Positions 1 to 7,197 of a stretch of 9,274 nucleotides of DNA are shown one piece after another (within the stretch, counting starts at the first letter, position 1; each line of letters opens with the position of its first letter). The notes below the pieces were generated by a model. It did no database searches. It had not been told where the DNA came from and saw only the letters and a program-made list of their open reading frames with translations. Source of the stretch: JAGLSB01 sp023135955 (GTDB taxonomy: Bacteria > Bacteroidota > Bacteroidia > Bacteroidales > GCA-2748055); assembly GCA_030673645.1 (NCBI GenBank), contig DAOVIO010000156.1, positions 1 to 9,274 on the forward strand, given 5' to 3'. Made by a program: the position numbers and the translations under genes.

Positions 1-1
1 A

Positions 2-45
2 CCCAAGGCGTTGCCTTGGGCTGAATTAAGTTGGGCCTTCAGCCC
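2..45. repeat. Double-hairpin intergenic repeat, probably a dispersed element
   Basis: Two perfect inverted repeats overlap here. The first pairs CCCAAGGC (2-9) with GCCTTGGG (13-20) around a 3-base loop. The second pairs GGGCTGAA (18-25) with TTCAGCCC (38-45) around a 12-base loop. Both stems use the GGG at 18-20, so they cannot form together. The GC-rich stems stand out from the AT-rich surroundings. From memory, similar CCCAAGGC...GCCTTGGG hairpins are scattered through many Bacteroidota intergenic regions; this was not checked. It lies at the window edge, so it may extend further left. Confidence 0.6.
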
Positions 46-93
46 GAAATATAATTGAGTATTTTCCAGGCAATCAGCAACCAACAACCAGCA

Positions 94-112
94 CCCTTCG
101 ACAGGCTCAGGG
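94..112. repeat. Imperfect palindrome CCCTTCGACAGGCTCAGGG
   Basis: This 19-base imperfect palindrome has CCCT and AGGG ends around a TCGACAGGCTC core. It sits inside a stretch of CAGCAAC/CAGCACC-like words. From general knowledge, close variants of CCCTGAGC..GTCGAAGGG are abundant dispersed intergenic repeats in several bacterial phyla, including Bacteroidota. I see one copy in this window. No function can be read from the sequence. Confidence 0.5.
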
Positions 113-123
113 CGGTACCCAGC

Positions 124-229
124 AACCAGTCCAGTGTGCGGACCAAAAAGCCGCAATTTTAAATTGAATATAACAGTATCATGTTATATAGTAGTACCCA
201 GCACCCAGCACCCAGCACCCAGTAACCCT
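124..229. repeat. Dispersed ~100-bp intergenic element, copy A
   Basis: This stretch recurs in the same orientation at 2438-2535. Shared blocks, in order, are AACCAGTCCAGTGTGCGG, CAAAAAGCCGCAATTTT, AATTGAATAT, ATGTTATATAGTAG and a CAGTAACC..CTT end. It contains a stem-loop pairing ATATAAC (168-174) with GTTATAT (183-189), and a small TGCGG/CCGCA stem further left. Between the stem-loop and the right end are CCCAGCA heptamers. The right end stops at the TAA stop of the lactonase-like gene on the minus strand. I see no transposase and no coding capacity, so it resembles a non-autonomous or REP-like intergenic repeat. Confidence 0.7.
197..224. repeat. Heptamer tandem repeat (CCCAGCA)
   Basis: Three perfect CCCAGCA units (197-217) are followed by one variant CCCAGTA (218-224). 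They form the right-hand tail of dispersed element copy A. The same word occurs less regularly at 75-130. In copy B the matching tail is shorter and degenerate (CCAGCAACCAGCGCCAG). The differing unit number between copies suggests a slippage-prone tract. Confidence 0.7.
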
Positions 230-1348
230 TTAGAAAAACACCACACAAGTTGGTTTAACAACATTCAAAACCTTCCCTGTAGAGCTCAATAATCCGTTTT
301 TCGCAACTTTTAATAAAATAATCTCACCTGTTCTTTGATTTCCGGCAACAAGAAACTTACCAGAAGGATCTAAATTAAAATCGCGCACTATTCCTAAACC
401 TTCAGTAAAAACCTGAACTTTACTTAATTTACCATCTTCTTTTATTTTGAAGACAGAAATACTGTTTTCACCCCTGTTTGAGCAATAGAGATATTTGCCA
501 TTTGGATGAATATGAATAGCTGCAGAAGTATTTTCGCCCTTAAAATTATCATCAATGGTTTTGTGTTGATCTATTATAGTCAACTTACCGTTTGAGGAAT
601 CATATAAACAGGATACAACTTCATAATTCAATTCATTTAAAACAAATACAAACTGCTTGTTTTTGTGAAAAGCCATATGTCTTGGTCCCGATCCCGGAGA
701 GAGTTGTAAATATTCCTGAGCCTTATTCGGAATTAAATACCCATCTTTATTTAGTGAATATATCATTACTTTGTCAGTTCCAAGATCAGTGGCATAAACA
801 TAGTTACCGTCTATCGATGTGTTAATATAATGAGCGTGTGGCCCTTCTTGCCTTGATAGATCAGGTCCTGAACCTTCATGTTGAATTATTGATGTCGCTT
901 CACCAATTTTTCCATCATTATTAATATGATATGCAGAGATTCCTCCACTACTATAGTTGGCAGTAAATAATAAATCATTAGTTGGGTTCAGGGAGATATG
1001 ACATGGATTGCTGCCAAAACTTGATTGTGAATTCAAATATGTTAAATCCCATGTGTTTTTCTCAATTTTAAAGGCGTTTAGGATATTATGCTTACTATTT
1101 CCTTCAAATTTCTCACCACTTACAGCATATAAAAAATCCCTGTCATTTGAGATTGCAATATAGCCAGGACGAACTCCGCCTGGAATTTTCTTGATTATCT
1201 GCATATCAGAATTTACCTCATCTATTTCGCAAACAACTATAGAATTAATTTCTTCTGAATTATTTGTTCCGGTAAAGAAGATTGTCTTTTGAGCTGACAT
1301 AGTTTTAAAAGCTAGCAAAATGAATAAACTTAAAATTAAGGACTTCAT
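230..1348 (-). CDS. Secreted lactonase-family 7-bladed beta-propeller protein (6-phosphogluconolactonase-like)
   Basis: The 372-residue product resembles the lactonase propeller family (PF10282: E. coli Pgl, fungal carboxymuconate cyclases). I chose the ATG at 1346-1348 over a TTG four codons upstream because it puts a standard signal peptide at the very N-terminus (MKSLILSLFILLAFKTMSAQ). A signal peptide implies a periplasmic or secreted location, unlike cytoplasmic Pgl, so a role on phosphorylated gluconolactone is doubtful; a sugar lactone or an unknown substrate is as likely. Family landmarks are GPHAH at about 169-173, GSGPRHMAF at about 219-227, LNE at about 237-239 and SNRG at about 290-293. 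These hold the His, Arg, Glu and Arg that line the active site in the fungal enzyme. Length is normal. The stop codon lies directly against dispersed element copy A. The gene is divergent from the aldo/keto reductase remnant. Confidence 0.85.
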   Translation of the reverse strand: MKSLILSLFILLAFKTMSAQKTIFFTGTNNSEEINSIVVCEIDEVNSDMQIIKKIPGGVRPGYIAISNDRDFLYAVSGEKFEGNSKHNILNAFKIEKNTWDLTYLNSQSSFGSNPCHISLNPTNDLLFTANYSSGGISAYHINNDGKIGEATSIIQHEGSGPDLSRQEGPHAHYINTSIDGNYVYATDLGTDKVMIYSLNKDGYLIPNKAQEYLQLSPGSGPRHMAFHKNKQFVFVLNELNYEVVSCLYDSSNGKLTIIDQHKTIDDNFKGENTSAAIHIHPNGKYLYCSNRGENSISVFKIKEDGKLSKVQVFTEGLGIVRDFNLDPSGKFLVAGNQRTGEIILLKVAKNGLLSSTGKVLNVVKPTCVVFF

Positions 1349-1381
1349 AACATTATTCAATTTTAATATGGATATTTAGAT

Positions 1382-1389
1382 CAAAAATA
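1382..1389 (-). promoter_or_regulatory. Candidate -7 box for the lactonase-like gene
   Basis: Read on the minus strand this is TATTTTTG, a perfect match to the Bacteroidota -7 consensus TAnnTTTG. It would place the transcription start about 25-30 bases upstream of the ATG at 1348. The expected -33 TTG/TTTG is not clear: the best candidate is a TTC at 1407-1409 with a 17-base spacer. It is a moderate prediction because such boxes arise by chance in AT-rich DNA. Confidence 0.35.
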
Positions 1390-1469
1390 AGCAGAAATAT
1401 AAAAGTGAAGGTATAAATATTTATTCTTTTCTTTATTTGATTGTATTATTTTAAATTAAAATATAACTC

Positions 1470-1888
1470 ATGAAGCACAGAAAATTTGGTAAAACAGGAA
1501 TAGATGTTTCTGAAATAGGATTGGGAGCCTGGGCTATTGGGGGGAGCTGGGGAGATCAAAAAGATAGTGATTCTCAGGATGCTCTCGAGATAGCCGTAGA
1601 TAGTGTGTGAATTTTATTGATACTGCAGCAGACAGACTTATAGGGGGGGTGAAAAGAACCAATATTATCAAAGAAGAGTTCAAAGATGAGGAATATTCAA
1701 TGCCATAACTAGCATTAAAATTTGCATTATCGCATGAGGCCGTTTCTACTGTAATTCCGGGCATCAAAAATAAATACCAGGCCGTGAATAATATCCGTGT
1801 TTCTGATTTAACTGAACTTACGAGAAAGACATTAGTTTCTTTAAGGAAACACTTATGGAATAGGGGATTCTGGTATGGAGGAAAGTAA
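1470..1888 (+). pseudogene. Aldo/keto reductase remnant, broken by frameshift, internal deletion and a stop codon
   Basis: The first 46 codons encode a typical aldo/keto reductase start (MKHRKFGKTGIDVSEIGLGA, then WAIGGSWGD) and end at a TGA at 1608-1610. The next strand motif, VNFIDTAA, continues in another frame from 1607, which a one-base loss near 1605 would explain. A G7 run at 1643-1649 follows. The sequence then joins almost at once to a C-terminal part containing SMP-stop-LALKFALSHEAVSTVIPG and ending at 1888. The in-frame TAA at 1706-1708 sits where homologs usually have Gln (CAA), so a single C-to-T change is likely. Only about 139 of the usual 310-330 codons remain. The missing middle holds most of the TIM barrel, including the catalytic Lys/His region, so no active enzyme is possible. 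An NADPH-dependent carbonyl reductase ancestor is likely; its substrate is unknown. Confidence 0.9.
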
Positions 1889-1949
1889 TAGAAAGTAGTT
1901 TTTATGATAAGGAACTTTTTTATACATTTACCGCACTAAAAACCACATA

Positions 1950-2387
1950 ATGAAAAAAGCAGAAATTCACACAGAAAAAGGCCTCATGTTGGTCGAGTTT
2001 TATGAAAATGACGCACCTGGTACGGTTGCTAATTTTGTTAAATTGTCGAAAGAAGGTTTCTATGACGGACTTACTTTTCACAGAGTAATCCCCGATTTTG
2101 TTATTCAGGGTGGATGTCCCGATGGAAACGGAATGGGTGGACCTGGTTATAATATCAAATGTGAAACAGACGGTGAGAATCAATATCACGACAGGGGAGT
2201 GCTTTCAATGGCTCATGCCGGAAAAGATACAGGTGGATCTCAATTCTTTGTTTGTCATAGTCGCAAAAATACAGCCCATCTCGACGGCGTTCATACCTGC
2301 TTTGGAAAAGTGGTTGAAGGTGTTGAAGTAGTTGACGACATCGCTCAGGGTGATAAAATTGAGAAGATTGTAGTTATTGAGGAATAG
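1950..2387 (+). CDS. Cyclophilin-type peptidyl-prolyl cis-trans isomerase
   Basis: The 145-residue single-domain cyclophilin catalyses cis-trans isomerisation of X-Pro bonds during protein folding. It has no signal peptide, so it should be cytoplasmic. Signature segments are FHRVIPDFVIQGG at 43-55, with catalytic Arg45, GGSQFFVC at 95-102, with Gln98 and Phe100, and HLDGVHTCFGKV at 110-121. The position equivalent to Trp121 of human CypA is His110, as in many bacterial cyclophilins with weak cyclosporin binding. The length is that of a minimal bacterial cyclophilin. The ATG is preceded by an A-rich stretch with no Shine-Dalgarno sequence. A possible -7 box TACATTTA lies at 1923-1930, with only a T-run in place of the -33 TTTG. 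The gene stands alone: a remnant precedes it and a repeat element follows. Confidence 0.93.
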   Translation: MKKAEIHTEKGLMLVEFYENDAPGTVANFVKLSKEGFYDGLTFHRVIPDFVIQGGCPDGNGMGGPGYNIKCETDGENQYHDRGVLSMAHAGKDTGGSQFFVCHSRKNTAHLDGVHTCFGKVVEGVEVVDDIAQGDKIEKIVVIEE

Positions 2388-2394
2388 TAGGATA

Positions 2395-2426
2395 GTGTGC
2401 TGGTGTGCTGGTGTGTTGATGTGCTG
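2395..2426. repeat. Octamer tandem repeat (GTGTGCTG)
   Basis: Four 8-base units run in tandem: two perfect GTGTGCTG, then GTGTGTTG and ATGTGCTG. They begin 8 bases after the cyclophilin stop codon. GCTGGT here is the reverse complement of the ACCAGC words at the right end of element copy B (2508-2525). The two tails could therefore pair across the element. Confidence 0.65.
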
Positions 2427-2437
2427 GTATACCAACC

Positions 2438-2535
2438 AACCAGTCCAGTGTGCGGGTCAAAAAGCCGCAATTTTGAATTGAATATATAAGTTTATGTTAT
2501 ATAGTAGAACCAGCAACCAGCGCCAGTAACCCCTT
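2438..2535. repeat. Dispersed ~100-bp intergenic element, copy B
   Basis: This is the second copy of the element at 124-229, in the same orientation. The left block (AACCAGTCCAGTGTGCGG) and the CAAAAAGCCGCAATTTT block are nearly unchanged. The stem-loop is kept with different bases: TATATAA (2483-2489) pairs with TTATATA (2497-2503) over a 7-base loop, against ATATAAC/GTTATAT in copy A. The tail is a degenerate CCAGCAACCAGCGCCAG followed by TAACCCCTT. The element fills the gap between the cyclophilin and sulfatase genes and ends 8 bases before the sulfatase ATG, so any sulfatase promoter or leader must lie within it. Confidence 0.7.
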
Positions 2536-2543
2536 CAACTTTC

Positions 2544-3965
2544 ATGAAATCAACATATTTTCTTCCATTATTATGTTTTGCAGCTTCATGTTCTATCACT
2601 GAAGATAAGCCTAATATTGTATTTATTCTTGTCGATGATCTGGGCTACAAGGATGTAGGTTTTATGGGAAGTGAATTTTATGAAACTCCGAATATTGATA
2701 AACTCGCAGCTGAGGGTTTAGTTTTCACTAATGCATATACATCTGCTGCAAATAGTGCCCCTAGCAGGGCATGCTTAATGACTGGCCAGAATACTCCTTC
2801 CCATGGTGTTTATACCGTTGGGAATTCTGATCGTGGCAATTCAAGCTTCCGAAAGATTATTCCTGTTGAGAATACGATTTTTATTGAGGATAATAATATT
2901 ACCCTGGCTGATGAGCTGCAAAGTAATGGATATTCCACGATAAGTATTGGTAAATGGCACATTAGTGAGGATCCTTTAAGAAATGGTTTCAATGAAAATG
3001 TTGGAGGTGGAAAGTGGGGACATCCCGGTTCTTATTTTGCACCATTCAAATCTCCACCAATTGAAGATGAAGAAGGCGCATATTTAACTGATCGATTAAC
3101 GAAAGAAGCAATAAAGTTTATAAAACGCAATAGAGGAAATCCTTTCTTTCTTTATCTACCTTATTACGCTGTTCATACTCCACTTCAGGCTAAGGATAAG
3201 CTTGTTGAGAAGTACAAAGGAAAAGAAAGCAGTTCTTGCCAGAATAATGCAATATATGCAGCTATGATTGAAAATATGGATAGCTGTATAGGAGAAATCC
3301 TTTTAGAAATTGATAAAAACAAACTTTCTGAAAATACTATTATCATTTTCAGTTCAGATAATGGGGGCATAAATGCTGTTTCTTGTCAGAAACCACTTAG
3401 AGCAGGGAAGGGAAGTTATTATGAGGGTGGAATCAGAGTTCCGACAATTATAAAGTGGGAGAATCACATTGAAGAGGGACAAATAAATGATTTTCCAATA
3501 AGTCAACTCGATATTTATCCAACCCTACTGGACATTATTGGTGCAGAACCAGAGAAAAATAATTTGGATGGTATTAGTTTGTGGCCAATGATTAGTAAGG
3601 GTGAACTTTTACCACTTAGACCATTGATATGGCATTTCCCTGTTTATCTTCAGGCATATAAACCTTTGAAAGATGATGCAAGAGATCCCTTGTTTCGTAC
3701 CCGGCCCGGATCCGCGATAAGAATGGGCAAGTGGAAGTTACACGAGTATTTTGAAGATGGTGGAATTGAATTGTATAATCTTGTAAATGATCCGGGTGAA
3801 AGAATAAATCTAGCTGATTCCATCACTGAAAAAAGAGATGAATTATATCAAATACTTAATATCTGGCGTCAGGAACACAATGCTCCAATTCCTTCAAAAC
3901 TAAATCCGGATTATGATTGTATGCTTGAGAAAGCTGAAATTGAAAGATTTGGGCAAAGACGCTGA
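2544..3965 (+). CDS. Serine-type sulfatase (S1 family), probable lipoprotein
   Basis: The 473-residue product is a type I sulfatase that hydrolyses sulfate esters, most likely on sulfated polysaccharides or oligosaccharides. The leader MKSTYFLPLLCFAASC ends in a loose lipobox (AAS-Cys16), suggesting membrane anchoring. Metal ligands are Asp31-Asp32 (VDDLGY) and Asp272-Asn273 (SSDNGG). The formylglycine site is S-A-P-S-R at 71-75, so the modified residue is Ser71, not Cys. Other conserved active-site positions are GKWH (136-139), His211 in VHTPL and Lys289 in GKGSYYEGGIRVP. The C-terminal subdomain is complete (GKWKLHEYFEDG..ELYNL). Serine-type sulfatases are activated by radical-SAM anSME maturases; none is encoded here, so it must be elsewhere. 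The substrate cannot be read from the sequence. Repeat copy B occupies the upstream region and a strong terminator follows. Confidence 0.93.
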   Translation: MKSTYFLPLLCFAASCSITEDKPNIVFILVDDLGYKDVGFMGSEFYETPNIDKLAAEGLVFTNAYTSAANSAPSRACLMTGQNTPSHGVYTVGNSDRGNSSFRKIIPVENTIFIEDNNITLADELQSNGYSTISIGKWHISEDPLRNGFNENVGGGKWGHPGSYFAPFKSPPIEDEEGAYLTDRLTKEAIKFIKRNRGNPFFLYLPYYAVHTPLQAKDKLVEKYKGKESSSCQNNAIYAAMIENMDSCIGEILLEIDKNKLSENTIIIFSSDNGGINAVSCQKPLRAGKGSYYEGGIRVPTIIKWENHIEEGQINDFPISQLDIYPTLLDIIGAEPEKNNLDGISLWPMISKGELLPLRPLIWHFPVYLQAYKPLKDDARDPLFRTRPGSAIRMGKWKLHEYFEDGGIELYNLVNDPGERINLADSITEKRDELYQILNIWRQEHNAPIPSKLNPDYDCMLEKAEIERFGQRR

Positions 3966-3977
3966 AAGAAACACATG

Positions 3978-4024
3978 ATAATAAGAAAGAGGGTGACCTT
4001 TTGGGACACCCTCTTTCTTATTAT
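3978..4024. terminator. Bidirectional rho-independent terminator
   Basis: Perfect 18-base arms, ATAATAAGAAAGAGGGTG (3978-3995) and CACCCTCTTTCTTATTAT (4007-4024), enclose an 11-base loop. The outer parts of the arms are A/T rich and give U-rich tails in both directions. It lies in the 64-bp gap between the convergent sulfatase and receptor genes, so it should end transcription of both. Confidence 0.9.
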
Positions 4025-4029
4025 ATTTT

Positions 4030-7000
4030 CTAATTAAATATATATCTTAAACCAATCTGTAACTGCCATTTAGATAAAACAGATACATCATCGAGAAATG
4101 AATCTTCAAGATTTGTATCAAACTGGAACCAGGGTGTTCCGGTATTATCTACTCCGTTTACAGCAATAGGAGTAACAGTTCTGGCAAGTCTTCTAACTCC
4201 CCAATTGGAATTAATCAGATTGCCAATATTCATAATATCAGCTGAAAGCTGAAGTGTGTTCTTCTTTCCTGAAACATCTATACTGAAATCTTGCATAAAT
4301 CTTATGTCCATTTGTGCAAACCAGGGTAAAGTGGCCCCGTTTCTTTCAGCATAATCCCCCCGTTTTTCAGATAGATAATCGTCTTGCTCAATAAAGGCAT
4401 TAAGAGCAGTCCATTGTGCTGCTGCATTTGTTGCTTCCGTAGCTGCGCCATCTACATCAACAGTTCCGAAATTGATATCATTGGCATTCATTGGCACATA
4501 AAGGAGATCGTTATTTGGAATTTCATCAAGATTGAGGTCACCGGCATAAACCAGGGAATAATGATTACCTTGTGCTACTTCGATGAAAGCAGCAAATGAG
4601 GATCTCATTTTTCCATATGACTTAGAATAAACCAGGTTTCCAATTGCTCTGTGTTTAAGTCCGTAACGAGAATTTGAAAGCATTGGAAAATTTGGGTTGC
4701 CTACAACAGGGTTTCTTTGGAAAGCGTCTGCAGCAATCTCTGCTGGAATAGACGTATAGTCTTTAGATACCAGATAAGTGTAAGCAATACCTCCACTTAG
4801 ACCTTGCTGTAATTGTTTGGTAATTTTACCGGTTATCGTCATTTGATGACCTTCATTTGTGTTATCAAGAACGATAGCACCTGCCTCAAGGAAGGTTGAA
4901 AATCCTACTGCATTACTGTAGATATTGTTCTCAGCACCCTGGAAGAAGGCTCTTTGATCACCAGTTCCTGATAACTGTCCACTAGGCGCTTCCATGTTAT
5001 AATTTCTATGTACAACTGCATTCAGATCTTTTCCGTAAATTCCTTCCAATGATGCAATCCAGCCCTCGCCAATTTTCATATCCACAGCAAGGTCATTTTT
5101 CCATACCTGAGGGAAGTGAAAGTCTTCTGAGGTTGAATTAACCTGGAAAGTATATCCCGGAAAAACTCCTGGATTTGAAGCCTGATTACCCATCCATACA
5201 AATGGAATTCTTCCGGTAAATATTCCTGATCCACCTCTGACTTGAATTGTTTTGTCGCCCTTAACATCATAATTGAATCCAACTCTGGGGGACCAAAGTG
5301 GAATAGCCTTAGGCCACTCACCCGGGTCAACAACTGCTGAATTGCCATCTTCATCTACCCATCCTGAGAAACCTGCGGACTCTGCAATTGCATCGCGGTT
5401 AATATCAGTTTCAACATCATTGAAATATACCGGCAAATCTACCCTAAGTCCAACCGTTACATTTAAATTGTCATTTACCTGAATTTCATCTTGTCCATAA
5501 ACTGCAAATTGTCCCACATCAACATAGGACCATGCATAATCTTTCGTCTGAGCATCTGAAGTCTGTTGGTTAAAATCGACTTCTGCTGTAGTGTTATCCA
5601 AAAAATCTTGTACACTGAAGAACATATTCCAGGGATAATAGAATAGGTTGAAAGAATTGTCAAACTGGAACATTTCAAAATTTACACCTGCTGTAAAAGT
5701 ATGAATATCAGTATAATAAGTTAAGTTGTTTGTGATCTGAAAGACGTCCTGGTTTAGAATGTTTTGAGTTGAAAACATTTCTGACCCCATAGATATTGCG
5801 AGATTTCCATTTGCATCAAAAATATCAATTACTGGAAATGGTTCAGAAGCTGGCTCACGATTGTCACGGAATGCAGTATAACCAATCAGAAGGTTGTTAG
5901 AGAGTTTTGAAGAAAATCGTGAATTTAGTTCAGTAACAACAGAATTTATTTTATTATAAATTCGGTAGGATGAATTTTCAAAAGGAAGTCTATAACTTGT
6001 TGGGCCTCTTCCGATAATTGCCTCAGGATGAGGGAGGATATCCTTCCATGCATCCAGCATATTGTAACGAATAGTCAGGTTATGATTCTTCGAAATATTG
6101 TAATCGAGTTTTATCAGGAACTTATTATTGAAGGTTTCATGATTATAATTCTGATAATCTCCTGGCTCATATCCCCAATAATCCCTGAGTCTATCCTGTA
6201 CTTCAATAATATCACTTTCTTGTACAGAAGTAACGTTAGGACCTGAATTGCTTCCATCATCTGCCACAAAACCATGTGCCAGTTGGTTTCTTCTCTCTGA
6301 TTCAGCATTAATAAAGAAGAAGAGTTTATTTTTAATAATTGGGCCACCTACACTTAGGCCATAAAGGCTTGTTGAGAAATCAAGATTAGGAATTTCTACT
6401 TCACCAACTTTGTCTCCAATCATATTTTCATTCCTGAAGAAGTAGTATCCTGTTCCCTTAATATCGTTGGTACCCGATTTTGTTACTGCATTAACACCGG
6501 CGCCTGAAAATCCACCTTCTCTAACATCAAATGGAGCAAGTGATACCTGGATCTGGTCAATGGCATCAAGTGAAACGGGTTGTGCGTCAGCCTGGCCTCC
6601 TGGTGTGGCATAGTCAAGACCAAAAGAATTATTAAAAATGGAACCATCCAGAGAAAAATTATTGTACAAGTTATTGCGACCACCAAAGCTGTTTCCATTT
6701 GCTTCAGGAGTCAGTCTTGTAAGGTCCTGTGAACTTCTTGAAAGAGTCGGCATGGAAAGAATATCTTCACGACTAATATTTGTCATGGATCCTGTTCTGT
6801 CTGAATTGATGACATCATTCTTATTAAAAGCTACCATAACTTCTTCGATCTGGATGCGGTCCTCAAACAAAATAAAATCCAAATCAGCAGTTTTGTTTAG
6901 TTGAAGATAAACACCCTCACGTTTAACTTCCTGGTAACCGATGAATGTTATTGTAATGGTATAGGGGCCCCCAATTTTCATATTAGGAATAATGAACCTG

Positions 7001-7197
7001 CCATCTTCAATTGTAATAGTTCCATACTGGGTTCCTGTAGGAGTGTGTATTGCAACTACATTCGCTGCAAATAGAGCAGTACCATTACTATCAGTAACTT
7101 TTCCTTTTATGGAAGAAGTTGTTACTCCTTGAGAAAAAGTAACTAATGGAATAATAAATAAAAGATTAATAATAATGAATTTTTTAAAGGTTTTCAT
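4030..7197 (-). CDS. Oar-like TonB-dependent outer-membrane receptor
   Basis: The 1055-residue product starts with a signal peptide (MKTFKKFIIINLLFIIPLVT, cleavage probably after FSQ). A carboxypeptidase-regulatory-like beta-sandwich follows at about 29-110 (IKGKVTDSNGTALFAANVV..GYQEV). The plug domain is at about 120-260 and includes RNNLYNNFSLDGSIFNNSFG and APFDVREGGFSGAGVNAVTK, a pattern typical of Oar-type receptors rather than SusC. The rest is an outer-membrane beta-barrel ending in the strand WQLQIGLRYIFN. Myxococcus Oar is linked to protease secretion and development. Bacteroidota paralogs are mostly uncharacterised and may move large peptides or proteins. No SusD partner lies beside it, which argues against a starch-utilisation-type complex. 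A TAACTTTA box on the minus strand at 7236-7243 could be its -7 element, but I see no -33 match. Confidence 0.92.
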   Translation of the reverse strand: MKTFKKFIIINLLFIIPLVTFSQGVTTSSIKGKVTDSNGTALFAANVVAIHTPTGTQYGTITIEDGRFIIPNMKIGGPYTITITFIGYQEVKREGVYLQLNKTADLDFILFEDRIQIEEVMVAFNKNDVINSDRTGSMTNISREDILSMPTLSRSSQDLTRLTPEANGNSFGGRNNLYNNFSLDGSIFNNSFGLDYATPGGQADAQPVSLDAIDQIQVSLAPFDVREGGFSGAGVNAVTKSGTNDIKGTGYYFFRNENMIGDKVGEVEIPNLDFSTSLYGLSVGGPIIKNKLFFFINAESERRNQLAHGFVADDGSNSGPNVTSVQESDIIEVQDRLRDYWGYEPGDYQNYNHETFNNKFLIKLDYNISKNHNLTIRYNMLDAWKDILPHPEAIIGRGPTSYRLPFENSSYRIYNKINSVVTELNSRFSSKLSNNLLIGYTAFRDNREPASEPFPVIDIFDANGNLAISMGSEMFSTQNILNQDVFQITNNLTYYTDIHTFTAGVNFEMFQFDNSFNLFYYPWNMFFSVQDFLDNTTAEVDFNQQTSDAQTKDYAWSYVDVGQFAVYGQDEIQVNDNLNVTVGLRVDLPVYFNDVETDINRDAIAESAGFSGWVDEDGNSAVVDPGEWPKAIPLWSPRVGFNYDVKGDKTIQVRGGSGIFTGRIPFVWMGNQASNPGVFPGYTFQVNSTSEDFHFPQVWKNDLAVDMKIGEGWIASLEGIYGKDLNAVVHRNYNMEAPSGQLSGTGDQRAFFQGAENNIYSNAVGFSTFLEAGAIVLDNTNEGHQMTITGKITKQLQQGLSGGIAYTYLVSKDYTSIPAEIAADAFQRNPVVGNPNFPMLSNSRYGLKHRAIGNLVYSKSYGKMRSSFAAFIEVAQGNHYSLVYAGDLNLDEIPNNDLLYVPMNANDINFGTVDVDGAATEATNAAAQWTALNAFIEQDDYLSEKRGDYAERNGATLPWFAQMDIRFMQDFSIDVSGKKNTLQLSADIMNIGNLINSNWGVRRLARTVTPIAVNGVDNTGTPWFQFDTNLEDSFLDDVSVLSKWQLQIGLRYIFN

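Noticed and set aside
1..229. Insertion sequence remnant
   Set aside because: I found no transposase fragment, terminal inverted repeats or target duplication that would define one; only short repeats are visible.
1346..1360. Upstream TTG start for the lactonase-like protein
   Set aside because: The ATG four codons later gives a standard signal peptide beginning MKSL; the extra NNV residues add nothing and TTG starts are rarer.
1534..1767. 77-residue minus-strand frame over the aldo/keto reductase remnant
   Set aside because: It is antisense to recognisable reductase sequence and has no family features of its own.
2472..2494. Promoter TTTG...TAAGTTTA for the sulfatase within element copy B
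   Set aside because: The spacer between the two boxes is only 11 bases, and the -7-like box overlaps the stem-loop arm and is not kept in copy A.
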